A stretch of 64,000 nucleotides of DNA from Pilaira anomala (GCA_025716855.1 JAIXMQ010000022.1:248001-312000); one strand, 5' to 3'; positions 24,306 to 37,098 are shown, counted from the first letter of the stretch. Program-made: numbers and translations. The notes: generated by a model not told the origin, from the letters alone.

Positions 24306-26030
24306 ATGTATAATAGCATTACAACTGAAAAACCGCGCCCATTACCTATAAAACCACCTAGATCAAACAGGAACAACAAGCTATGTACATCAATACAAGG
24401 TTATTCATTATTTGATACCATGTCTCCACCTTTTGATTGGTTAAATATGAAACCAAAAACTCGAAATCAATCAGTGTCCTTAGACGATAGATCTTCTTTT
24501 GAAAACAATGATATTTGGCGACGTGGATCTTTACCCAACTTCAAATCTTGTGTAGTATGTAACCAACATGCATATTCTACAAAGACGTGTCCACATTCCA
24601 TTTGTCAAGACTGTATTACCTCTTGTCCACTCTGTCCAACAAAGGTATGTAGAATTGAAATTTTTTTTTTATTGAATTTTTTATATTTATCATATGTAAC
24701 AGGAACCATCTTCTCCTTCCTCTATCTGTTCCTCAACATTTGGTAATAACCTTTACTCCTCAAATTACATTGATTACCCTGAACAACAAGATGAAAAGTT
24801 TTATATTGGTGATCTTTTATCTCCTTCTACTTCACTGGGTTCCTTTTCTTCTTGTACCTCTCCACCACTTGAATTTTATTGTGTCAGATTAGCAAACGTA
24901 AGCATATAATTATACTCACGTTTTTCTTCTTTTTTTTTTTACTTAAAAAAAAAACAAATATTACAGATTCCTTGGGATGTTTCACAAAAAGATATTCAGC
25001 TCTTTTTCAAAGATTTTGAATTACCTTCTGAAACGATACAGGCTCAATCGATTCATGTAAAGTATATTATTTCCCATTTCTTACATATACCCTTTTTTTT
25101 TTCCTCATTTTTTTTTTTTTTTAAACAATATCAGATCATGATGGATCGTATGACAGGTAAAACACTTTCAGATTGCTATATTGAATTCCCAAGTCAATCC
25201 GAAGCTATCCGTGCTACAGAGTACGGTAACCAAAGAACACTTAAAAACAGGGTCCTCTCTGCAACTCTCTGTAATCATCAACAGTTTTTAGATATCACTT
25301 TTCCTCGCTGGAAAAAATCGATGCATCAATCAAACTATCCAACCGATCCTGCTGATTTACCTTGGTTTATTACCCGTGATGAAATCAACTCTTTATTAAC
25401 TATCTGTAAGAACTACAAGGTAAACAAAAGAAATGCTAATATATATACACACACAACACTTCCTTCTATTAACTTTTTATATATATATAATTTAGCTTCA
25501 TTTTTCAAGGAAATGTGCTGAACGACCGTTTGAAAATATAATTACAATCATTACAAAATACCCATGGGATCGTGTGAGTACAGAACAACGCGATAGTATT
25601 TACAACATGTTGAGGCTATCCATTGGTAAAAAAAAAAAAAATTATGCAAAAATCATGTAAAAATAAAATAACATATCATTCATCTATATTATTTTCTATA
25701 GATGCATTAAAGCTACACTTATCTAAACAAGTAGCTCATATCGACCCTTCACTTTTAAAGAGAATGGTACGCTGTGGTATGATGTGTCCAAGATTTAATG
25801 AACTTCAAAAGCAAACGCTTTTAGAAACGGCAGGTTACCCACTACTTGACATCGATCAGTTGGAGAGTTCTTACATTTATATTGTCTCTTCAAATTTAAA
25901 CTCGGATACATTATCTTTATTAGATATTTTAAATTCTCCTCCTCCTCCTACTACTACAGAAGAAAAAGAAAGTGATGAAGATAGTTATTACTTTTGTGAA
26001 AAGGATGAAGAAGTAGATTCATTTTATTAA
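24306..26030 (+). CDS. RING-like zinc finger plus RRM RNA-binding protein
   Basis: Six exons: 24306-24644, 24703-24897, 24967-25056, 25135-25419, 25496-25625, 25702-26030 (455 aa). Residues ~82-113 hold C-x2-C-x8-C-x-H-x2-C-x2-C-x4-C-x2-C ('CVVCNQHAYSTKTCPHSIC' then 'DCITSCPLC'), a compact RING-type zinc binder. Residues ~170-250 form an RRM of the quasi-RRM/hnRNP F type ('FYCVRLANIPWDVSQKDIQL', 'GKTLSDCYIEFPSQSEAIRA'). The C-terminal ~180 residues are helical, with an acidic end. RING plus RRM recalls CNOT4-like ubiquitin ligases, but the order and the C-terminus differ, so function is open. Transcription is co-directional with eIF2A, 150 bp downstream. Confidence 0.75.
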
Positions 26031-26180
26031 AAGCTCAGATCGAAAAAAAAAATTGTGTACTGCTTTTCTTCTTTTTTTTTTTTTTTTTTTCTTGGGCCCT
26101 AATCTTTAAAGAGAAATAGGGAGGAAAGTTTTCTTTTTTTTTTTCGCTCGTTCTTTTGCCTTTATCGTATTTGCTTTACA

Positions 26181-26498
26181 ATGACCACTCAACCCACTAC
26201 GCAATTCTCGTGTATGTATTAATTTTTTTTTAACTCAAAACACACAAACACACACACACAAAGAAAGACATTTTTTTTTTCTAAAATATCACTCTAGTTC
26301 GTTCACAAAAGGAACTGACTATTTGGGATGGTTATCCTTCCTTTAAGCCTGTCAGTAACTTTGAAAAGTAAGCAAGAAAGCAAAAACACGTAATAAAAAC
26401 TATACTAAACACTCGCTTCTACTATAGGCCTGAAGTGAGTAGCCGTATGTTTCATTATAGCAGATACGGTCATGTTTATGCTTACTTGACAAGTCAAA

Positions 26499-26539
<41 letters not shown>

Positions 26540-26868
26540 ACACTAAAAAAAAATATTCATCTGGTTTGTAATAGTGTCAAGGTATTTGATGCAGCAACAT
26601 TAGAACAGTTTTGTGAGATCGAAAGAGCCAATGTAATTGACTTTTGGTTATCTCCTCAAGGTAGTTACTTGGCAACTTGGGAGCGTCCTAGTAAGTAGAC
26701 AGATAAAAAAAATATACTCGAACAAAAAAACTAATGAAAAAAAAAAATCTTTCTTTATATAGCTAAACTTGAGAATGGTGCCGGTAGTAATAATCTGATT
26801 ATCTGGAACGCAAAGACGGGTGAGGAAATTGCTTCCTTTTCTCAAAAAGCTCAAAACAACTGGTACTG

Positions 26869-26899
<31 letters not shown>

Positions 26900-28414
26900 G
26901 CAATATTAAAAAAATTCGAAATTTTTTAGGAACTTCCAATGGACTGATGATGAAAAGTATTGTGCTCGTATGGTCACTGGCGAGATTCAATTTTGGGAAA
27001 GTGAGAACATTACAAAAGGTAACAACAAAAAAGGAGAAAATTAAGGAGAAAAAGAGAAACAATCAAAACTAAGAAAAAAAACCCCCCTCCCCCCCATGTA
27101 GGCGTTTGGACTAGACTTAAGCTTGAAGGTATTGCTCAATTCTCTTTAAGTCCCGGTAAATCACCTGCCGTTGCTGTCTTTATTCCAGAGAAGAACGTAA
27201 GCACCAGATATACAGTTTTTTTTTTTTTTTTTTTTTTTGATATACAAAAAACCCATGAATTAACTCTCTCACACACACACACATATATATAGGGTGCACC
27301 AGCTATTGTTCGCATGTACAGTATTCCCAACTTCAGCACAGCTTTATCCAACAAGACATTTTTCAAAGCAGATCGAATCACAATGTACTGGAACGATTTA
27401 GGCACCAACCTACTTGTGCTCACGATGACAGACGTGGACAAATCCAACAAGTCATACTACGGCGAGACGAATTTATATTATATGGCCGTAGCGGGTAACT
27501 TTGACTGCCGTGTGGCGCTTGACAAAGAAGGACCTATCCACGACGTCAGCTGGGGCCCAGATTCGAAAGAATTCATTGTCTGTTACGGCTCGATGCCGGC
27601 CAAGACCACGTTATTCGACCACCGTGCTACGCCCATCTTTGATTTCGGTATCAATCCACGTAACTTTATCAAATACAACCCACAAGGACGTACGATCTGT
27701 ATTGCCGGATTTGGTAACTTGAACGGTACAGTGGATTTATGGGATCGCAAGAGCTTAAAAAAGATCAATACGTTCTCTGCAACCAATGCCTCACATTGTG
27801 AATGGTCCCCCTGTGGAAGATACTTATTGACCGCGACCTTGACCCCGCGTCTTCGTGTGGATAACGGGTTCAAGTTATGGCATCATTCGGGTACCTTGAT
27901 TTATGAAGAGGCAGTGGATGAGTTGTATCAAATTGGTTATCGTCCTGAACCTGCTTCGCGTTACCCGATGCGATCCGTCTCGCCTCCTCCTCATCCTATC
28001 AAGATTCTTCCTACCTCCGGTAACGGTGCGAAAGCAAGTGCTGCCCCTGCTGGCGCTTACCGACCTCCTCATCTCCGAGGTAGTGCTACCCCTACTTCGC
28101 TTTCTGATCGCGCTGCTGCTTTAGATGGCGTTGGAAAATCTTCTACCCATCAACGTAGAATCGTTGGCGCTGCTAAACATGGTAACAGTGCTTCGCCAAA
28201 ATCAAGTCCTAAACAGGCTCCTGCTAAACCTCAAGAACCGGCTATGAACGAAGAAGAAAAACAGAAAAAGATTCGTAACCTTGAAAAGAAGTTGAGACAA
28301 ATTAGAGATTTAAAGGATAAGTTAAAGCATGGTGAAGAATTAGCTCCTGCTCAACAACAAAAGCTTACAAGTGAAGTCTCTGTCATGAGAGAACTTGCTA
28401 ATCTTCGTCTTTAA
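26181..28414 (+). CDS. Eukaryotic translation initiation factor eIF2A
   Basis: Eight exons: 26181-26211, 26298-26367, 26428-26499, 26575-26690, 26763-26862, 26930-27018, 27102-27196, 27293-28414 (564 aa). The N-terminal ~400 residues are a WD-like beta-propeller with family landmarks 'WDGYPSFKPVSNFEK', 'FDFGINPRNFIKYNPQGR', 'CEWSPCGRYLLTATLTPRLR' and 'DNGFKLWHHSGTLIYEE'. The linker has 'GAYRPPHLRG', shared by eIF2A proteins. The C-terminus is a Lys/Glu-rich helix, where yeast eIF2A contacts mRNA or tRNA. It delivers Met-tRNA in a GTP-independent way in alternative initiation. Intron 3 holds an uninterrupted A run of about 37. Convergent with the kinase gene (3' ends 148 bp apart). Confidence 0.93.
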
Positions 28415-28562
28415 ATAAAATATATATATATTTTTTTTTGTTTAATTTGTTATATATTATGATTATTTATTAAAAAAAAAAGTGTGTTGTTGTTGTTGTT
28501 ATGATATATATTAAGATAAGTAATAATAAAATGATATAAAAATTGTTGTTTGTATGTTATAT

Positions 28563-31130
28563 TTAATAAGATCCAAGTTCATTCAAGATGGTATGATAAA
28601 TACTTCTATAAACTTTATCATCTTTTTCCTCTGCCTCCAATACTTTAATTCCAAGTCTTCCACCTGCCCACCTTGCTTGATAGACCATCACTGTAAAATG
28701 AATTGTACCCACTAACCCTTCATCCTCATCTTCTATGACAGAGGCAGCATGGGCTGCTAAATGAAATCGATGCCAATCAGATAACTCACACTTTAACGTA
28801 AACGATTCATGAGCGGAAGGCAAGTACCGAATACCTAACTTAAGTAAAACCTGTTGAAGATTTCTCATCATATCCACCGTATTCATTTTAAATAAATGTC
28901 TTCGGTTGAAATTAAATAAACTTTTAGGATGTGTACTGATCTTGGGTACTACTTGTTTTAGATGAGAGATTATTCCTTCTTCTTCTTCTTCAATAAATCT
29001 TCCTCCGTTATTATTCGCTTGAGAAGGTGCGGACGAACCAAATTTAACATGATTCAGAGATTCATCTTCTACTGCCGAGGTGGAATTCGGTTTCTTGATA
29101 GATTGTTTTCGATGTCTTCTATCAGTTAATGAATTCGATCTTAATAAACTAATCTTCTTTTTAAGTGTAGACGAATAACTCGTATTCGTATCACTCTGTT
29201 GTTGATTGGATAAAGATTCTCTACTAAGACAATGATTTTCGATCGTTTGAAGATGTTCATCACTTTCTTGTTGTAATACTTGTTGATGTTTGGTAGAAGA
29301 AGGTAACATGGCACCAATTCTTTTTGCGGCACTTCGACTTCTTTGTAAGATTGTTGTACCACCACCACCACCACCACCATTCACAGTGGTAGTCGTCGTA
29401 CCAGCTGACTTTTTATTGTTGTTATTATTAGGGGTATTGTTAGGTGCAGCCCAATCATTGGTATTATTATTATTATCTTTAAATAAATTTCGAGTGTGAG
29501 AAGGTGGTACACGTTCTGTTTTTCTTCTTCGTATATCATAATTTGATTTCGTTGTACTGGTCGTAAGTGAAGTACTAGCGGATCGACCCAACTTCACTGG
29601 TGAGGTATACCCAATCGCATCAAATTCTCTTCTCTCCTTGACCAAAGCATAAATAGAGACCAAGGGATCATACATCGCAGGTAAAGATTGTGGATCATCC
29701 TCATCTCTTTTTAATACAGCTTGATTATTATTTCTTTTAATGGATATCGTTCTACGCCATTTCGTTAATGAATCCGAGTGTTGTTGATTTTTTTGTCGTT
29801 GTTGTTGCTGTTGTTGTTGTTGTTGTTGTTGTTGATACTGTTGTTGATAATTGTGATCAATTTGGTTGGCTGCATATTGATATTCGGTTGAGGATATGAT
29901 TCGTTGTAACTTGGTTTGGATTTCCTCGGGTGACCCTAACCCAAATCCTTGCATGCCTTGAATGATGGTTGGATCAATTGACTTTAAAGGTTGTCGATGA
30001 GGTAAGTGGTTAAAGATCGGTTCATCATATCCTCTATTCATCCAAGGGTGATGAATAACAAATGATAATGTTTCTCTCCTTTTAGGGTCCACCACCAAAA
30101 TCTTTGAAAGTAAATCAACGCACTCTATAAATGGAAAATTAGCTGACAACACAATTTTATATATGTGTGCATATATATACCTCGGCTAAGATGCTCAGGG
30201 TATTCAACTAAACCTGCTTTGATCTTTTGATGTAAAGCAGGTAAACTGGTATCATCAAACGGTACTCTTCCACACACCAAGACATACAAGACCACCCCAA
30301 AACTCCAAACATCTACTTCAGGCCCTGTATAATTTCTAGCTTGTAATAACTCGGGTGCAGCAAAATAAAGCGAGCCACAAAAAGTATTTAATAATCTACT
30401 TGGTGAATAAATATTAGATAAACCGAAATCGATAATTTTAATTTCTTCATTATGAGTGATCAAGATATTTTCAATTTTAAGGTCTAGTAAAAACATACAT
30501 AAATTTTTTGTAAAAGTTTTTTTTTTTATTATGCATTTCTATAGTTACCTCGGTGCACAATGGAGTTGCGATGACAATAATCAAGTGCACTTACAATCTG
30601 TCTTGCAAACTTTCTAGCCAACTTTTCTCTTAATTTACCATGACTGATAATATAATCTAACAATTGACCTCCTTCAATATATTCTAGAAACATATAATAA
30701 TGATCTTCATGAACAACCCATTCTTTTAATTGACATATGTTCGGGTGACGTAATAAATGCATGATAGCCATCTCTCGAATTGTTCGTTGTTCTCTTTCCC
30801 TTGGTGTATCTTTAGGATCCTTACTCTTTTGTTCCTCAATGATATTTAGATTGATTTTAGGCATAATTTTAACTGCATACTAAACAAAGGAAAAAAAAAA
30901 TAGTTACATTTTATTCTTTCTTTCTTTCTTTCTTTTTTTCAACAAACCTGCTGATGGTCTTTATCAGATAAACATTCTGCTAACTTTACTGTTCCCATAC
31001 TACCTGAACCTAACGTCTTTTTATGTATTACATAGTTTCCAATATGTTGTACTTGTTGACGACGTTGTGAAAAAGAACGAGTTCTTGGTTCATCATATTG
31101 AGTTGTTGAGATTACTGTTGCAGAAGTCAT
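28563..31130 (-). CDS. Kin1/Kin2-MARK-like Ser/Thr protein kinase
   Basis: Four exons: 31130-30948, 30879-30549, 30483-30181, 30124-28563 (792 aa). The kinase domain spans ~30-320: glycine loop '[13 protein letters not shown]', Lys65 in YAVKI, catalytic '[12 protein letters not shown]' (Asp172, split across an intron), 'IIDFGLSN' (Asp190), and '[12 protein letters not shown]' with DVWSFGV. An insertion between Lys65 and helix C, and the '[11 protein letters not shown]' and '[16 protein letters not shown]' blocks, resemble fungal Kin1/Kin2. The long linker is Gln/Asn/Ser rich. The last ~100 residues ('[20 protein letters not shown]', '[12 protein letters not shown]') look like a KA1 membrane-binding domain. 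Kin1-type kinases act in polarity and exocytosis at the cell cortex. Confidence 0.85.
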
Positions 31131-31298
31131 TTATACAGAAAAATAAAAAAAAGAGAAAGAGAAAGAGAAAGAGAAAGAAAGAAAAAGTATAAATAAGAAA
31201 AATAAGAAGAAAAAAAAAAGAATAAAAAGAATAAAAAAAAAAGGGGGGGAGAGAGAGAGTGGGGGAATAATAAGTGTAACTACTAAATAGCTCAAAAT

Positions 31299-32131
31299 TT
31301 ATTTAACTTTTTTGGTTGTTGTTGTTTTTGTGTTTTGGTGGTTTTTGGGTAAAGTAGTAGCAGAAAAACCATCAAATAAAACAGGTCCGTATTTTTGTGC
31401 TCCCTCTTCTCGTTGACTCCATTCTAAATGCCGCTGTACAAAAGCGCAAGTTGGAATGATCAATGTTCCAGACTCTTTTGCCCATTCTAGGCATTCTTTT
31501 ACCAGTTTATCACCTAGGCCTTTATGCCGATAAGCCATTGGTATTTCCTTTTTATTTTTTTTTATTTTTTAGTTTAATAATCGTTCCATTCACACACACA
31601 CACACACACGCACACACAAAACTTTTTTTTTTTTTTTTTTTTTACTCACAATATGATACGTTTCAATCACATTTTTTATCGTAGTTGGTAAATAACAAAT
31701 GGCAGCTAATAAAAGAAACAATGAAATCTTTTTAATAAATTTGATATTATACACAAAAAATAATATGACTACACACTACACAGCAACAACAACAACAACA
31801 CACACCCCTGGCTCTCTCTTTCTCTCTCTCTCTTTTATATATTTTCTTTTTTACCTGTGGTTCCTTTGGAATCTAACTTTATAAGAAACATACATAATTC
31901 TGGGTCATGAATAACTTGAAAAGGGTCATTGGGTATTTTATGCTGTTTCTGTTCCATATTATTTTTAATATTGCCAGTAAAAAATAATTTCGAGAAAGGT
32001 GGTAAACTTGTCTTTAACCTTTGTCCAAACGTATATTGCAAAAATGAAAAGGCTTGTTGTTGTTGTGTATTATTATTAGTAGTTTCTCGTTTGATTATTT
32101 CCTTGTCATGTTTCTTTTTCAATGTTGTCAT
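31299..32131 (-). CDS. GNAT-fold acetyltransferase, NATD1/Yjdj-type
   Basis: Three exons: 32131-31855, 31705-31650, 31547-31299 (193 aa). After a ~70-residue N-terminal extension the domain reads 'FLIKLDSKGTTAAICYLP', 'NVIETYHIEIPMAYRHKGLG' and 'LVKECLEWAKESGTLIIPTC'. This is the short acetyltransferase form (Acetyltransf_CG), in which the HTE-P-R-G-K-G-x-G acetyl-CoA loop is here H-I-E-I-P...H-K-G-L-G. Substrate unknown for the family. The middle exon of 56 nt carries the core strand. The C-terminal tail is Lys/Thr rich. Tandem and tight with neighbours: 113 bp from the double-START gene end and 168 bp from the kinase start. Confidence 0.75.
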
Positions 32132-32244
32132 TTAAAAGAAGGAAAAAAAAAAAAAAAAAGAGAGAAAGAGAGAAAGAGAGAGAAAAAAAGAAAAAAAAAG
32201 AAAAAAAACTGTTTATTTTTATACTTTTTTCTTTATTATTGTGA

Positions 32245-35200
32245 TTATTTAATTGAACATTGACACGAAAATTTACCAAGATAATAACATATTGCCATTA
32301 ATAATACGATAAAAGAGAATTGTGGTCCAGTGAATGAAAGTTCTTCATTCACAATCACAACATGACTGTTTCTACGTTGATGTTCTTGTTGTATCTATAT
32401 ATTTTATATATAAGAAAAAGTAATTAGATATTTAGGTTGTACCAAAAAAACAAAAAAACCCCATGGTCTAAATATACTTTTTACCTTATTCATGTGATTT
32501 ATTGAATCTAATTATAAACCATTTTTTAGTGTAAAATAAACAATAAGATTTTATTAGTTTTTACCTTTATTTTGCTTCTTCTTGACAACAACAGCAGTAT
32601 CATCAAGTTCTTTTACTTTATGTTCAATCAAAACAGACTTCTTTTTTTCTTCTTCTTCATTTAATATCACTTTTCCATTCCAATAAAACACCCGTTTCCC
32701 TCCCGATAAACAATCTCGATTCTGTCTAATCACAACTCGAACTGTCTGTCCATCCAATTCTTCCTTTTCGGTATACACACGTATACCTAACGCGTCTGGT
32801 CTCATCTCCACTCGAACCCCTTCATTCGGCACCGTCTCGATCGAATATCCAAACGGATACATACTATAATGCGTTCTTAAATCCGTACACCACATACTTT
32901 GTTGTAACACCGTACTCATTTTTCGACTTTTATATTGTCTTGCGGATGGTGCATGTTTAGCAATATATTCAATCACATACTCCTTTTCCTTATCCTCAAA
33001 TGTCTCCTTGATAATCTTTCCCGCTACTCGTCGAATATACGGTGGACATCCATTCTGTCGAAGATAATTCTGTACTCGATCAATACATGCTGGTACTTCC
33101 GATGTTAATAATCGCCCAATAGCTAAAGGTAACGGCGTCACGCCTGCCATATCTAAATGGGCTATAAACGTTGCTTTCACTCCAATCAATCGATGTTGAG
33201 TGGACTTTAATGGTTTAAATACCCATCCATACGTTAAAAGTAACCCTCGTATATGTTGACTTGTCACTGGTATCAATTCATCCGTCACGCTCGTAGAGGC
33301 TACATAGATACTACCATCTTTCACCTCACTTTCAAGACATGTTAACACTGAGAAATCTCGACTTTGAATCGGAAACAAACTCTTCATTTCCATATATACT
33401 AAATATTCCTTTTGTGAAAACCTTTCAACGATTTCTCCATGTTCTAGATATTCGTCCCCTTTTTTTTAATAATTTAAATAAGTTTAAAATGAAATAATAA
33501 TTAAACATATATATATATACAAGTACTTTACATATTTTACGGGCTCCAAAACATTGAACCACTGAACAGATTTGTTCTGGTGTCCAATTTCCATAAAATG
33601 TCGAATCACTTCGCATCACTGGTAATTTACTCCCTTCCACTGCTTTTGTATACAGTTTTGTTCGATTATTTCTTTCTCCAGTTAATTTCCAGTCTTGGAT
33701 ATCACTTTCAACATAACTTTTTAATTGATCCATACATTGTTTACGTGCTGCCCTGTGTCGACTCGCTGGATACAATTTCGATCCTGCTACGGCTGACTGA
33801 GGTACATGATGACGATTCACTACTTCTGGTGCTGGTATGGGTGGTGGTGGTCCGATAGGTGACTCAAGTTCATGAATAGGTGATAATGGATTATTCAACC
33901 CAGCCATAGATTCAGAGGATCGAGCAGAACTAGATCCAGAAGAAGAAGAAGAAGACGTTCGACTCTCAACAAACGAGACTTGATCTGCAAATGAAATATG
34001 TTTACTTGGATTATTCTGTCGAGAAGAAGAAGAAGAAGAAGAATTAAGTGAAGAAAGACGAGGAGGTGGATTCGATAAGATGATGGTATTATTCATTTTT
34101 TTCTCTGATAGTGTAGGTCCTAATGTAGGTGAAGGTTGTGTGTGAATGGATATAGTTGTATTTGAAGAAGAATTTTGGCTGTTATTAAGGATGCTTCTAG
34201 TTAATAGATGGAGTTTTTTTTTTTAGTAAATGAAATACATTATGATACATGAATTACTTACTGTGGGGATAATAGTCTAGGTGGGGTTGAAGTAGTAGAG
34301 GTGGTATGAAAAGAAGAAGGCGGTGTTTGTTGTATCCGTAATCGATCCGCTTTTTTCTTTAGGTAATTATCAATCGATGCTATCACAAGTGGTTTTCTAG
34401 CTAATGATTTCTTGGTTAATCCGGGTATCCAGCCTTTAATACTTTCTTGCGTGATATATGTCACTTTGGTAGAAATAGGTACTGTATTCAGTTGCTTTAA
34501 TACCCAGCCTTGCAACTATTAAAATTATATAGATTTAATAAAGATAAAAAGAGTGTATATGTAAACGATCATTATTTTTTTTTTTTTTTTACCTTGACGT
34601 GCGTTCGATTTTTTCCTGGTGTCTTTGGTACTTTGGGTGTATCTACACTTGTACATGCAAATAAGATTTCTCCGTCTGTTGAACATTCAATCTTTTCTAC
34701 CAGTGTAACATCATAAGCTCTATATCATTATTTTTTTTTAAAAAAAAAAAAATGAATGAATAATCTACTAAAAATTTTCTTTTTATGTTTTTGTTACTTT
34801 GAAGTGGCTGTTGATTTATAAGATTCATAAGTTAAAGAAGTGGTATCATTTAAATTCTCAATTAATTTGCCTTCATCAAATCTAGAAAAAAAAAAACAAT
34901 ACAAGAAAAACGTGTGTTTTTTTTTTAGAAAAATCAAAAAACTTGAGCGCTATTATATAAAAATAAAGCATTTACTGTTCATCCCATAATTTTCTCATAC
35001 CAATCACATAAAAAATAGATTGTGGTGTAAATCCAGGTATAACAAATTCTCCTCGAAACAAAGCTGTCTTCTCAACCGAATTCTGAAGCATATACACTGT
35101 CGTACCACTCTTGTGTTTCAATACCTTTTTCCATTCACTGTCCCTTAAATGACTTTTGATGGCTATCACCGATTGATCCGCTAAATTTGTATAATAACTA

Positions 35201-35454
35201 GGTAACTGTACTGCTGCTGCGACTGCTGCTCTTGTTGCTGTCTGTCTTGGAATATTATTGATATCTCCTAATTGATTTAATGTCATATTCACTTCTTCGT
35301 CGTCATCACTGAATATATAATGAGCACTTCGACCATGGTGGTTGTCAAACTCACTTTCACTTTCTGTCACTATACCACTATCTATATCAAGAAAATTCTT
35401 TGTATTGTTTATTTTCGTTATAGGATCTTCTTGTCTCTTTTTTATTTTGTACAT
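32245..35454 (-). CDS. Double START-domain protein with C-terminal membrane anchor
   Basis: Eight exons join in phase: 35454-34976, 34881-34798, 34719-34593, 34515-34262, 34196-33532, 33458-32565, 32507-32485, 32394-32245 (891 aa). The first START-like domain covers ~95-290 ('SHLRDSEWKKVLKHKSGTTV', 'FYVIGMRKLWDEQFDEGKLI', 'LQGWVLKQLNTVPISTKVTY'). A Ser-rich linker follows. The second covers ~465-700 ('DQLKSYVESDIQDWKLTGER', 'KSLFPIQSRDFSVLTCLE', 'GWVFKPLKSTQHRLIGVKAT'). The last exons give a polar stretch and one TM helix at ~867-884 with a short Lys-ending tail, so it is probably tail-anchored. START domains carry sterols or lipids; two in one membrane-bound protein suggests lipid transfer at a contact site (inference). 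Confidence 0.78.
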
Positions 35455-36373
35455 TACAAAAGAAAAAAAAAAAAAGTGTGTGTATGAAAAAGAAAAGAAA
35501 AATTATTATGGAGCTGTAATTGGAAACTAAACATTTATCTTTTTTATTAACAGTGTAACAAACCCCACCATTTATATATGTAAAACATCACTCATCTTTT
35601 CATTATAACGTTAGGCCCTTAAATTATTATCATGATTTTTTATTTTTTTTATAATTAGCTTCTTTTTTTTTTTTTTTTTTTTTCACTTGCGTCTTTTACT
35701 TGCTTCTTTCTGTTATATATTTATGAAGTGTCTCCATTGAAAATATTCAGTTACACGCGAATGTCTTTGCTAAGTAAAAAAAACCCTCGGAGTTCTACAA
35801 AAAGAAAAAAGTTTAATTCCCTCGTGTCAACCATTTCAATCATCTTAAATATATTCATGATAAAAAAAGCCTCCAATACTTTTGGCTTTTAGGGATTAGG
35901 AGCCTCACACCACCATCTTCATGAAACAAAAATATCTGTCGAATTGAGTACCGAACTGCAACAACCTTTGGCAATTTTCTCTGAATTTCCTTAAAGTGGT
36001 ATCCATTTTACCTAAGTACTAAATATTGGTGTTTTTCGTCTCTATCTACTTTTAAGGCATTGGCGGGAAAAGGCTGAACATAGAAGAACTACAATATCGC
36101 GATGTCTGGATTAATACAGACTTCTTATGCATTACCACCACAATATATACTTTCCACCTTATGAAAATTTTTCTGGCTGCTTTCGCCCTCACTCATTGGG
36201 TTCTTACTGTTTGGTGGCCTATTACAAAGGCAAATTGTTTATCAAGTTATTTTGTTTCGCTGGAATCCTGCTCTTTAGAAACCATCCATATGCCTCATAT
36301 GAGACGCCTGTTTATACATACAACTGCGGTATTATATTTGTGTCATTTAGTTAGTCGGTAACGATGTCATTTA
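35455..36373. other. Intergenic region with no supported gene
   Basis: The promoter side of the double-START gene is near 35455-35700. Two overlapping frames at 36127-36361 are Trp/Leu/His rich and less homopolymeric than neighbours, but no motif, start context or partner exon supports them. They stop at the border of the repeat at 36374. Confidence 0.4.
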
Positions 36374-36519
36374 TACATATTTTATTTTATGCAGGATACT
36401 AGTAGTAATATGAATAGAAGAATAATTAAAATACATGAGAAAAATATATGCACAAGAGGGGGGGGGGGGATAAAATATATTTTATTTAGTGGTTGAGAAC
36501 CACGGGACATTTTCTCTTC
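36374..36519. repeat. 146-bp block shared with the 3' end of the family gene at 11.7 kb
   Basis: Same orientation as 11672-11812. Shared words: 'ttttatgcaggatactagta', 'gagaaaaatatatgcacaa' and 'ggttgagaaccacgggacat'. Differences are a G-run expansion (36456-36468) and a ~20 bp AT insertion. In both places it lies at the 3' side of a minus-strand predicted gene. Confidence 0.85.
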
Positions 36520-36546
36520 CTAAAAAAAAAACAGTAAGAATATATT

Positions 36547-37098
36547 CTATTGTAATGCACATATATTGACGCTCCATTTTTTAAGCTTACGTGGTCCCAC
36601 CTATTATGAAAAAAATAAAATTTGTTTAAAGTTAAAAAGATCAGAAACGAAATTAAAATATATCATACCAACAAGCGCAATGTTTTGATGTTTGAGAAGC
36701 TTGTAATATTGTTGTTACTACCTTCCACATTGATATGTGTGATTCCCCTCTCTTCCATATTTTGATTTTGATGATTACTCCTTATACTCTGTTTGTTCGA
36801 GTCAATATATATAAATGTAAAACGTATTTTTTATAAGTAAATTCATTACCTTCAGATGGCGGCCTAGTTTCCGTTTTAAGTCTCCAGGAGTGTTTGGATC
36901 ATTTATTATTGCATGAATAGATACTTTGTATCTATGAAGGGCCTTAGAGAACAGTTTTTTTGACTTCGGGTTTTCAGAGTTTCTTGAAAACTCATTTAAG
37001 AATCTACTAAAAGACCACGCTTCTGAACCTTTTTTTTTAAAGTACTCATCAACCTTTAAGGGCGAATCTGACGGTATACGATAAGAATTACTATTCAT
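36547..37098 (-). CDS. Predicted 140-aa protein, possible truncated dispersed-family member
   Basis: Three exons fit: 37098-36850, 36788-36669, 36600-36547 (140 aa, phase 0 joins). The N-terminal ~83 residues are charged and helical ('SEAWSFSRFLNEFSRNSENP', 'HRYKVSIHAIINDPN', 'LKRKLGRHLK'). A stretch 'GITHINVEGSNNNITSFSN' follows, which recalls a Gly-Asn-Asn linker seen, as I remember, in Mucorales-expanded proteins. It sits directly next to the repeat block at 36374-36519, which in the 11.7 kb copy is the end of a RPD...GEIK gene. So it may be the N-terminal part of such an element joined to its 3' end after an internal deletion. The last exon is the least certain. Confidence 0.4.

Noticed and set aside
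36127..36361. Overlapping 66- and 75-aa frames before the 36.4-kb repeat
   Set aside because: Two frames are equally open, and no conserved motif or splice context favours either.
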